Made by a program: the position numbers and the translations under genes. A DNA stretch of 64,000 nucleotides, from contig NC_090260.1 of NCBI RefSeq assembly GCF_037325665.1, positions 33,997,934-34,061,933 on the forward strand. Direction: 5' to 3'. The DNA is from Littorina saxatilis. Taxonomy: Eukaryota > Mollusca > Gastropoda > Littorinimorpha > Littorinidae. The number at the start of each line of letters is the position of its first letter. Position 1 is the first letter of the stretch. A model generated the notes under the pieces. The model was not told the DNA's origin, ran no database searches, and was given only the letters and a program-made list of their open reading frames with translations. Below are positions 1 through 32,576 of the stretch, in pieces.

Positions 1-22785
<22,785 letters not shown>

Positions 22786-23244
22786 CTTGCTACCACGATC
22801 TGAAACGGAAAATAAAATGAGAAAAGAAAATTCAAGGTCCGTTTTCATCATTTCATAAAGATGGACATTCTGTCTCAGAAGAAAAATTTCAGGTCCATTT
22901 TTATCATTCCATAAAGATGAAAACATTTTCTTCAAAGAAAAATTTCAGGTCCATTTTCTTTTTGAGATGAGCCCCTCCAATTTGTACAAGTCTGTCAATT
23001 GAAATACACTCACATAAAAAACAATCTTTTTGTTGAACCACACAGTTGAGCTGTCAGCGGAGTCAACCCATGCAGTTACAAAGTAACATTATAATTTTAA
23101 TAATTGTAAGGAAGACCAGTGTCAGGCAAAATATCAAATAGCACCTGACTCAAGTTACCGGTTGCAGATTATGTTTCCGGTATTTTCAGATTTCAACCAA
23201 CAGCATTCAGGAAATACAGTTACTGTAACATCAAGACATCAATG

Positions 23245-24015
23245 AACAAGAAGGGCAAAGCCCATACGACTCACATGCTTTACACATTTTTCCTACCAAA
23301 ATACATGTGACCTTGACCCAAGGTCAAGGTCATCCAAGGTCATGCAACACAAAGCTGTTAATTCAAGACATAGGAAGTACAATGGTGCTTATTGGCTCTT
23401 TCTACCATGAGATATGGTCACTTTTAGTGGTTCACTACCTAATTTTCGTCACATTTCATAAGGGTCAAAGTGACCTTGACCTTGATCATATGTGACCAAA
23501 TGTGTCTCATGATGAAAGCATAACATGTGCCCCACATAATTTTTAAGTTTGAAACAGTTATCTTCCATAGTTCAGGGTCAAGGTCACTTCAAAATATGTA
23601 TACAATCCAACTTTGAAGAGCTCCTGTGACCTTGACCTTGAAGCAAGGTAAACGAAACTGGTATCAAAAGATGGGGCTTACTTTGCCCTATATATCATAT
23701 ATAGGTGAGGTATTGAATCTCAAAAACTTCAGAGAAAATGGGGAAAATGTGAAAAATAGCTGTTTTTTAGGCAACATTTATGGCCCCTGCGACCTTGACC
23801 TTGAAGCAAGGTCAAGATGCTATGTATGTTTTTTGGGGCCTTGTCATCATACACCATCTTGCCAAATTTGGTACTGATAGACTGAATAGTGTCCAAGAAA
23901 TATCCAACGTTAAAGTTTTCCGGACGGACGGACGGACGGACGTCCGGACGGACGGACGGACGGACGACTCGGGTGAGTATATAGACTCACTTTTGCTTCG
24001 CATGTGAGTCAAAAA
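23245..24015 (-). mobile_element. Helentron-like non-autonomous element, family 1, copy 2
   Basis: Same ends and body as copy 1. It lacks about 55 bases just inside the 3' end (between two GCTT words), and its GGAC/GTCC tract is longer (about 23931-23966). It lies upstream of the first FER coding exon. Confidence 0.7.
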
Positions 24016-24161
24016 CGTAATGTGGAATATTTTCAGGGCTGAGAAAAACACTTTTCAGTTATGGATAATTCAAAGGAGCTCAGAGCTGAGAGAGGAAAAC
24101 AAAGGGGAAAAAGATGCCAAAGATTGAAAAAGAAGAAGAAAAGATTAAAGGAGATAGATTA

Positions 24162-24353
24162 CAGTGGAACGTACCCCTTTTAAGACTTTCAAAAATCTTA
24201 GAAAATCCGTTCTTAAAAAGCAGGGGGTCTTGAATGGAGTAAAATATACAGACGTTAACTTTGAATAAAGAATATATTGACTCATGAGAAAACACCAGGG
24301 TCTCAAAAGGGACGAAATCTTAAATTGGGCCATCTTAAAATTGGGTTCCACTG
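24162..24353. mobile_element. Tc1/mariner-type MITE, diverged copy
   Basis: CAGTGGAACGTACCCC at the left and GGGTTCCACTG at the right, TA on both sides. Same family as 1835-2008. Confidence 0.65.
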
Positions 24354-24359
24354 TAGAAG

Positions 24360-26220
24360 AAAGAGCTGACAATCAGAGATGAGAAATAGAAGAACAAGAA
24401 GCTGTTGTAATGTATGGAAATGAATGGAACCACATAAACACATTTTCAGTTCCCCCCCTAGACCCTTTCACTGTTTCAGAAATCCTCAACTGACATTCGA
24501 TCTTAGTACCCGATTGCTACTTGAGAATCACAGACGTTAAGACACGAATATTTGAGACCATGAGGAAGTAAAATGTGGAGAAGAAGTAAGATCAAAATTT
24601 AAAAAAATACAGAATGAATAATTTCAGTGCATGCAATCATAAAGTTCTAATAAAGTAATAAAAATAAAGCAGACTTAAATGCATTGACACCATGCAGAAA
24701 CAATATTATTACTCTGAAAACATATTCAGGATATAATCTGCCTTTCTTCAGTGATTTACTGATTGTCGAGTTTATTGCCTTACCTGTATTCACACAAATC
24801 AGACAGGCAAATTTTAGTTTTTCAATTCTGACTTGTACTCAGATTAAGAGTGTTCTAAACCAGACTTCAAGTACATGCATAATTTCCTTGTGTTTAATTC
24901 TTGGCTTGATCTATTTGTTTGTAAAGCCATTCATATGGGTCTGCCATGGACATGAGCCATTAAAAGGGTTTTCACATTTTTCTGTCGCTTTTATAAACTC
25001 ACAATAGCCGCTGCAATCAAATACAAACTAGATTTACACATGGTGGTAGCTAATGTTCAAGTACGCGTTTGTATTGCAGAGTTCTTTAATGTACTTCATC
25101 TGGGTGTGGGTACACTGACACACACAGGCAGTGATAGACGCACAGTTGACACTCAAACATACACTGACAGCTTCATCACACACACGCCTTCATTTCAGAC
25201 ACACACGAACATAAGACACACAGACACACAGAAACATCTTGACACATTCATCAAACAAACACAAAGAGCCAGGAACACACACATGTGTATAATGCCTTCA
25301 TTTTATACACACACAGACAGACACGGCACACACACACACACACACACTCACACAGTGACACATACAGAAAACTAGTGCATGTTACCTTCCGTTAGTGCTA
25401 CTGCTAGTGAGTCTCCAACGTTATCAACACATCCGGATACTTGAAAAGTAGGTCATCAAAGTATCAATGAGATGAAACTGATGATTTCTGCACAACTTTG
25501 TTCCGTTATTTGATATATATATATACTGATATATATATATACTGATACATGTAAATAATTTACATCCTGGATTGGTTCACAATCACTTGAAGTTTACACA
25601 GCTAATTCTAAACTCAAGTCAAGTGCACTGATGTTTAAACTCAAGTTAAAGCGTACCCAAAAGACTTAAAACTGAAAGAGCAAATAATGCTTCTCGCACC
25701 TGAAGGTAAAGCCAAAACCATACACACAGTGACACTGAACCAAGGCTGGCGATTGTACAGCTGTATAAAATTATAGTTTTATGCCTTATGAAACATCTTT
25801 AAGTTAATAACAAAAAAAACATGTGCTAAAATTAAAAATAGTAATAACAAACACCTCAAGGCTATGGCAATTCATTAGGAAAATGAAATATATTATTTAT
25901 AATAATATCTATAAGTATAATTACTATAAAGACAGAACATTTTCAGATTGAACTTTGAAGAGTACAGAATTAATAAATGCAATTTGATCATGATCACCAC
26001 CATTAAAAAACATCCTGGACTTTCGATCATGCTATAATTTTGGTTGACACAGGTATGTGTACAGTTTTCCCGCTGTCAGTGTCAGACGACAGCTCGCTGA
26101 CAGGCCAAACATATTATGTCATCTAATTCATTTTATCATACAATTCTGCTTTAGAACTTAGCGATTATACAAGAAGTCAGAATGGAGGCTCCACTTATAC
26201 TACAGTACATCACCGGAAAT
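24360..26220. other. FER-FBXL17 spacer, no gene seen
   Basis: AT-rich sequence with a CA-rich patch at 25115-25370. Non-coding first exons of FER may lie here or further right but cannot be located. Confidence 0.5.
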
Positions 26221-26230
26221 TGTATGATAC

Positions 26231-26668
26231 CATGGGTGGGAGCCCAAAATTGTTCCAAGACTGAACTTTTTTTAAGGCCGGGGTCCAGGGGCCGCCAAGG
26301 CCCCGGCGGGGTCCAGGGGCAGCGCCCTGGTGGGGGGTCCAGGGGGGCGAAGGCCCCCGGCCGAAAACGAATTTTATGAATTTAAAAGGGTTTCTCTGGC
26401 CTCTCCTGAGTTTAATTCTGATAAATAAGAACCTTGTTGGAGATACAAAAAGTAACAAAAACTAAAAATTTTAGGGACCTGGCAAGCATTAGAAACAACA
26501 AAAAGTGCACTATCAGTCCATTTGGCATAACACAGTATGAGATGACTATCAATGAGGGCGCAAAAAAAAAAAAATAAAAAAAAAAATAAAAAAAAAAAAA
26601 AAATAAAAAAATTGTCAAAATTTCTCTGAGACGGAAATCCGTCTGAGACGGAGGAACTCCCACCCATG
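26231..26668. mobile_element. CATGGG-ended element with a 6-base target duplication and GC-rich core
   Basis: Inverted ends CATGGGTGGGAG / CTCCCACCCATG, TGATAC repeated exactly on both sides (26225-26230, 26669-26674). A GC-rich block (26275-26365) is made of GGGGTCCAGGGG words. An A-rich run follows at 26563-26611. Confidence 0.75.
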
Positions 26669-26676
26669 TGATACTA

Positions 26677-26859
26677 CAGTGGAACCCCCCTTTTAAGACC
26701 CCCCAATTTAAGACTCCCTCCCTTTTAACTTTTTAAGACCTTGTTTTTTCAGATTTTCTGTTCAGAACTTCTGTAAAAGTACCCCCATTTTAAGACTTCC
26801 CCTTTTTAAGACCTGAATTTCTCAGATTTTTGGAGGTCTTAAACGGGGGGGTTCCACTG
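26677..26859. mobile_element. Tc1/mariner-type MITE
   Basis: CAGTGGAACCCCCC ... GGTTCCACTG between TA dinucleotides. It starts eight bases after the end of the 26231-26668 element. Confidence 0.7.
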
Positions 26860-27162
26860 TACGAGTCAAACATTCGCTTCATGTAGATCAATCAATCAAA
26901 CACAATTGGACTTGACAGCATATGTTCCCTCAAAAATCAAAATAAATATATATATTATATAGTCTTGAAGAAAAATTATAATATCAACCCATACTTAATT
27001 CCTAACAACTAGCATGCAGTAACTTGCACTGTATAAGTGACTTCCTTTATCAAAAGTTCCCCATGTCCTGTGTCTGTGCACCGAGCACGTGTAAGCATGC
27101 ATTGAAACTAAAGTGAAAAAAAGCATACCGGTCATTCACAAGAAATTCAAACAAGCCTTAAT

Positions 27163-27468
27163 TTGTTTGTTTGTTTGCTTAACGCCCAGCCGACCACGAA
27201 GGGCCATATCAGGGCGGTGCTGCTTTGACATATAAAGTGCGCCACACACAAGACAGAAGTCGCAGCACAGGCTTCATGTCTCACCCAGTCACATTATTCT
27301 GACACCGGACCAACCAGTCCTAGCACTAACCCCATAATGCCAGACGCCAGGCGGAGCAGCCACTAGATTGCCAATTTTAAAGTCTTAGGCATGACCCGCC
27401 GGGGTTCAAACCCACGACCTCCCGATTACGGGGCGGACACCTTACCACTAGGCCAACCGTGCCGGTCA
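27163..27468 (-). mobile_element. tRNA-derived SINE, another family
   Basis: Minus-strand head TTGGCCTAGTGGTAAGGTG and box B-like GGGTTTGAACC. The 3' end reads GGGCGTTAAGCAAAC. Confidence 0.65.
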
Positions 27469-27862
27469 AGCCTTAATTAAGTTAATAGTAACTGAATGAT
27501 TAAAAACAATTGTGACAAATAATTTGTCTTCAGCATTAATAGCGTTTGTACAGAAAGGCCAGCTTTCTCAAACAAGGGGCAGGCTTGAGCAAGATCGGTC
27601 GCCCACTCGCCACAGGCGACCAGAAATGAGTGTGGGCGAGTACAAAGCCTTATAATGATCGTCCGCTTGGCGAGTGAAAATTTTGGTTCTGTGGTATTAT
27701 CATTTTCCGAGCAACGTTTGTCTGTTGTGAAGCACGTTGTCGTCTACGACTGCTAAAATTAGATGTGATCGGAGCTCCATATCGAGCTGATCGGGAAATT
27801 CTCTTTAGTGACCATGATCAGAATGATCAGCTAGAACCGCATTTCGGGGTTATCAGGACTTT

Positions 27863-28813
27863 CATGGGTGAAAGCTATGATAATCAAATTGACTGAAAAT
27901 ATTTTGAGGCAGGGGTCCAGGGGCCGCCCAGGCCCTGGCGGGGTACGGGGCAGGGCCCCGTTAGGGGGTCCAGGGGGGCAACGCCCCCCGGCCGAAAACG
28001 AATTTTTGTATTATACATTGTGATTTTGTGGCCTTTCCTGGCAAAAAAATACACTTTTTGTCACTATCATGCAGGTCAAAAAAATACCTTCAGATTCTAA
28101 TGATATGGTAAAAAGGGTAAACAAAATCAAAACAATTCACAGAAGTAATCATTTTTCTTTTGTATCTTTTCACACTTGCATCTTCCAACACAACGACACA
28201 ATGGATAACAATTAACATTGACAACAGCCAATTACTAAATGAAATCGAAACTGAACAACTGAACAACTGAAATAAAAGTTCGAAATATTTAATTATAAGA
28301 AGCAAACATTGCCAGACAGGCATTGAAATAAATGATGAAACAGAATGTCACACATGCAAACAGCATGATGTAGCACTGCACAAAGTAGCAACTAAGCAGT
28401 AGCATCTCTTATAGTGCAAAGTTCTCAAGGAAAAGCACTTGAGTTTCAAGCACCTGAAAACTTATCACACACAGTTTTAGTTTCATGAACTCCAACCAGT
28501 CCCATCGCCTTTGTTGGCTAGACCAGCATCAATAAGATCTGTCCATGCGTTTTCCGCAGAAATCATGTCACCACTTCGTAATGCCTGCCAAAACGCGAGA
28601 ACTTTTTTTTTTATCGTGATGCAGAGCGAATCCGAAAGCGAAGAAACCTCACCTACGGGGTTTACCGCATAGCAGTTCGAAAACGCGTTCCGCTTATAAA
28701 AATTGGTTTTTTTTTTTTTTTTTTCAATAAAAATTGCGGATTGACGGAATTTCCGTCAGACTTATTTTCAGATTGACGGATTTCAGTCAATTGACGGGCT
28801 ACTTTCACCCATG
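27863..28813. mobile_element. CATGGG-ended element, larger relative, with the same GC-rich core
   Basis: Ends CATGGGTGAAAG / CTTTCACCCATG, GACTTT duplicated (27857-27862, 28814-28819). The GC-rich block at 27905-27995 closely matches 26275-26375, including the trailing GGCCGAAAACGAATTTT. Confidence 0.75.
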
Positions 28814-28869
28814 GACTTTCCGTTGACGCGATTTTAACCCATCAGAATTGTCGACGCAGCACGCGTGTC

Positions 28870-29767
28870 TATCCTTGGCACAAAGGGTCAAAAATCCAAA
28901 AAATAAGCCCTTAAAAAAATATGCCCATATTTTTGAAAATATGCCCATATTTTTGAAAATAAGCCCTTATTTCTATAAATAAGGCCTTATTTTAGAAATA
29001 AGGCCTTAAATATTTACAGCCATAAGGAAATAAGGGCATAATGAAATAAGGCCTTATTTCTGTTAAGGCCTTACTGAAATAAGGCCTTATTTCTGTTATG
29101 ACCTTAAAAAAATAAGCCCTTAAAAAAATATGCCCATAAAAAAATAAGCCCTTAAAAAAAATATGCCCATATTTTTCTGCGCATCGCTACTGCGCATCCG
29201 GACATTCGAAAGCGCGCACAAACTCGCCTCTCGTTCAAAACATCCGTCATAACATCGAGCGGATACAGCATGGCTTCACGCATTCGAAAGCGCGCACAAA
29301 CTCGCCAAAACCCCAATTCTCTCGCAATTTGCAATTTCAGCACAAATTCTTCTCAAAAATTCATCACGATCTCTGAACCCCCCATTCGCCATGTTTCTTA
29401 TGAGATCTCTGCGCATGAGCGGCGCAGCCGAATTCTATTCAGCTTCATGATTGGTCAAAAAAATAAGGCCTTATTTTTTTATGCCCTTATTTTTTTATGC
29501 CCATATTTTTTTATGCCCTTATTTTTATTAAGGCCTTACAGAAATAAGGCCTTATTTCTCGTAAGGCCTTATTTTCAAATAAGGGCTTATTTTTTTATGC
29601 CCATATTTTTTTAAGGGCTTAAAGATTTAAGGCCTTAATAATGGAAAATAAGGCCTTATTTTAGAAATAAGGGCTTATTTTCAAAAATATGGGCATATTT
29701 TCAAAAATAAGGCCTTATTTTTTTAAGGGCTTATTTTTTGGATTTTTGACCCTTTGTGCCAAGGATA
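28870..29767. mobile_element. Foldback element built from GGCCTTATTT-type words
   Basis: Inverted ends TATCCTTGGCACAAAGGG / CCCTTTGTGCCAAGGATA with CGTGTC on both sides (28864-28869, 29768-29773). Both arms (28890-29175, 29458-29740) consist of AAGGCCTTATTT, AAGGGCTTATTTTT and ATGGGCATATTTT words in both orientations. The 280-base centre is ordinary sequence with a 21-base direct repeat (CATTCGAAAGCGCGCACAAAC, at 29203 and 29280). Confidence 0.7.
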
Positions 29768-29805
29768 CGTGTCTCAGCAGCCTAGGCAGATCTGAAGCTG
29801 TAAAC

Positions 29806-30087
29806 ATGTGCAAATACTTGGACAACTGCCAGTCCCCAAAGAAAAAAGCCAAACCAGAGGGAACGGAGTCCGAGAGACTGAAAAAGTATGACTCCGGACA
29901 GACTGGACAAAATCTGACTGGCTAAACTATGATCGGGGAAAAAACCTTCATGTTGTGTACTGCTTGCGAAAAGCATGCCACTTCTGAGAACGAGAGAAAG
30001 GGGCCATTCGTTGTTGGTACGGACAAATTTAAGCTAGAAAACATACGTGCACATGAAACATCAAAGTCTCACCAACAAAACACCTAA
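29806..30087 (+). pseudogene. TTF/hAT-type zinc-finger fragment
   Basis: Two overlapping frames give WLNYDRGKN and then CTACEKHATSENERKGPF, GTDKFKLENIRAHETSKSH. Cys-x2-Cys followed by a TDKFK...HETSKSH block is the finger found at the start of KIAA1586/ZNF862-like hAT-derived proteins. One frame change near 29955 separates the halves and nothing follows. It is a remnant of the 27580-31011 element or of a captured gene. Confidence 0.5.
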
Positions 30088-30169
30088 AAATGGGTAAACT
30101 CAAACAAAAAGGTCGAAGACACCGAGGGGGGACACGCTATGCACCAGCTAACACAAGACCAGTGTGCTC

Positions 30170-30810
30170 CAGGGGCTCACATCCATGTCGGACATCGGAC
30201 ATACACGGATATGTTTTCCAAATGACCTATACATTTTTCATGCAAGAGGACATATTATATGTCCTATTGTTTTTGTCACAAAGTGGTCATTGTCCGATTA
30301 TGCTTTCATTTGATCCGGACATAATGTCAGTACTTTCCAATTTACAGTAGTTTGATTTGCTATTTTATCGAGGTTTTGCAAAGTGATGTGTCTCTCCAAG
30401 CAGACGAAACTTGGGGAGAATTCATGTGCTTTTTAGAGAGAAGAGCTTCCAAGGGTCGCAACTCTGAATGCTCCAAGCTGGTTGACAGTTGCCTCCCTTC
30501 GCGTTGTATTTTTCTCCGATAAAGCAACATGCCGCCGAAACGAAAATTGGTGCCAGAAAAAGGCCAGAAGCGTTTGTACTTCAAATCTCTGCCCTCATCA
30601 GCGGCTTGTACCACTGAAACTGAGCTCCCTCCGGCCTCTGAGCAGCCAGAGCACAACAAACTAGTCAAGTTAAATTAAATTTACGTTTTGTTGCGAACAA
30701 ATATATGTCGTATTGATTTATTTTTGTTCAGGACAAATGTCCTATCCCTTTTGCATTGTCCAGGACATTTGTCCTATATATATGCCACCTCTCATGGATG
30801 TGAGCCCCTG
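30170..30810. mobile_element. CAGGGG-ended element with a 6-base target duplication
   Basis: Ends CAGGGGCTCACATCCATG / CATGGATGTGAGCCCCTG and GTGCTC on both sides (30164-30169, 30811-30816). A frame at 30529-30678 encodes 49 residues beginning MPPKRKLVPEKGQKR, like the basic start of hAT transposases. GGACAT/ATGTCC words recur near both ends. Confidence 0.65.
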
Positions 30811-31734
30811 GTGCTCGTGTCGCTCAACTGATGCGATCGGTATAGGCGCTTGCAAAGACCTGCTCGCCTTTCACCACGTTTAAATGGATGGAATCGTTTT
30901 GTTCTTTGGTAACTCACTTTTGTGGGCGAGTGAATTTGTTTGTGGGCTAGTCAATTTTGAAATTCTCTAGCCCACAAGGCGAGTGAACATTTTGGAACTT
31001 GCTCATACCTGAGGGGAGATACAGGGTTTAATGAGGGTAGTTGCCATGTACAGGGATTTCCTCACTAATCTAAGAAGAAAACAACAACAAAAACAACAAA
31101 GTAAAAATAAAGTTTTACTTTTACTGTTTTAGGTCAGAGGAATTTCATTTTTGTGTTTCCAACGTTATTATATCAGCAAGTCTGGCTACTTGAAATGTTT
31201 GAATTACTACCCCATCCCTGAATAAAGCATTGTTTTAAGCAATGAGGCTATAGAAGTGAGAAAATTAACAGATAACATCCTTCCATCTTGACTTCCTTTC
31301 AACAACATACAATCAGAGTAGAAAAGTTGGTCTACTTTTCTTGAACGGGGGACTTGGGTCAGGGTGTGGTCTTCCGATTTACAGTGAAAAAAAGGCCACT
31401 TTCTTAAAATTATCACATAAGCAATGCACTTAAAGTCTGTATTTGATTTCGACCATGCGTGCACAAACTGTTGTTTAGTCAACCAGAAACAAAACACACT
31501 TTCTTACCTCAACGAGAAGTGACCCCCGTATTTTCTTTATCTTAGCATAGGGTACCATTTTTTCGATTGAAACGGGGGAAAATGCAACCTTTGGACGGTT
31601 TAATAAGACAACAAAAGCATGTACTTACATGTTCAAAACATCAGCACGAGAGAAATCGCCACTATCTTGACGACAACAACCAAAAATCTCAGATTTCATC
31701 CATTCTCTGTATGCAAAAGCAGAATTTCCTAAAC

Positions 31735-31890
31735 TTCCGCTTTGTGTATTGCGCTCTACGTCACGGAATTTCGAGTATTTTCCAAGGGGATGACGTAGTG
31801 CGCCAACTGGGTCTGATTTTTGCTGTGCAGACGACTCAACGGAGCAATTTTGTTGGTTTTATCAGAAGAAAAAAAATCGTTATCGGTACG
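31735..31890 (+). promoter_or_regulatory. Possible FBXL17 promoter / first non-coding exon
   Basis: This stretch about 0.7 kb upstream of the coding exon is richer in CG dinucleotides than its surroundings. It has two CRE-like words (TACGTCAC near 31758, ATGACGTAG near 31789) and a possible donor CG|GTACGT at 31885-31890. No transcription start can be proven from sequence. Confidence 0.2.
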
Positions 31891-32064
31891 TCTTCGTTTG
31901 TAGCTTGTAGATTTATTACCTCATTTCACACTAGAATATCTAGATCGCTATGGGCGATTGTGCCCGCAGTCCGGAGTAGTGAGTTGTTATTTTTTGGGGG
32001 AATGGACTTTCAGTGTTTCACTGTTATAGTATGTATGTATGTCTCGTACGTCGTCTGCAACCTC

Positions 32065-32129
32065 GTCGCGATATAACCTTGAACGGTTGAAAACGACGTT
32101 AAACACCAAATAAAGAAAGAAAGAAAAGA
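32065..32129 (+). mobile_element. 3' fragment of the 40768-41139 repeat
   Basis: GTCGCGATATAACCTT, GGTTGAAAACGACGTTAAAC and an (AAAG)n tail, 0.4 kb upstream of the FBXL17 coding exon. Confidence 0.55.
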
Positions 32130-32537
32130 AAGTCTGCAACCTCAAGTGATCAGGGAGTAACGCATCGTTGGCTGGGACATAGAAGATGAACCGATGAAAA
32201 GCGTAACTGAAAAACAGTGATGTACACAAAGTAGCAATTAATTTAGGTCCACCAAATGATTTTATTGTTGAATGTAATTTGTTATCGGGTCTGAAGCAAA
32301 ACAATGAGGGTGACAAAAATTAAAGCTAGAGCTACAGATGTTGTGGGTGTGTTTGTTCATGTGTGGGGGTGGGGGTGGAGGGTGGTGAGGGGTATAGTGT
32401 ATGTTTATGTCGCAGCATGCACTAAAGTGTAATTTGTAAGTAATCGTGACATGTAGTTATGCTAATTAGTACTACCATGCACTTATACGACTGAGTCCTG
32501 ACCTCAATTTATCTGATTTGAACTGTAATTTCAGGTC

Positions 32538-32576
32538 ATGAATAATGGCAGATCAGGATGGAAGCGCCTCACCTAG
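32538..32576 (+). promoter_or_regulatory. Upstream ORF overlapping the FBXL17 start
   Basis: Three bases after the acceptor AG (32533-32534) an ATG opens a 12-codon frame that ends in TAG at 32574-32576, overlapping the FBXL17 ATG at 32545 in another frame. If the transcript uses this acceptor, scanning ribosomes meet this ATG first, which could dampen FBXL17 translation. Confidence 0.4.

Larger units (their letters stand above)
27580..31011. mobile_element. Larger hAT-like element with a 5-base target duplication, host of three nested insertions
   Basis: Outer ends CAGGCTTGAGCAAG and CTTGCTCATACCTG are inverted with two mismatches and are flanked by AGGGG (27575-27579, 31012-31016). It holds a zinc-finger fragment (29806-30087) and three younger elements at 27863-28813, 28870-29767 and 30170-30810. 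Without those, about 0.95 kb of its own sequence remains. Confidence 0.55.
31020..32530. other. FBXL17 upstream region
   Basis: No coding exon. Holds the candidate promoter and a repeat fragment described separately. A G-rich patch lies at 32366-32392. Confidence 0.5.

Noticed and set aside
28890-29740. Regularly spaced short repeats resembling a repeat-spacer array
   Set aside because: Words occur in both orientations inside a foldback element with target duplications. No unique spacers.
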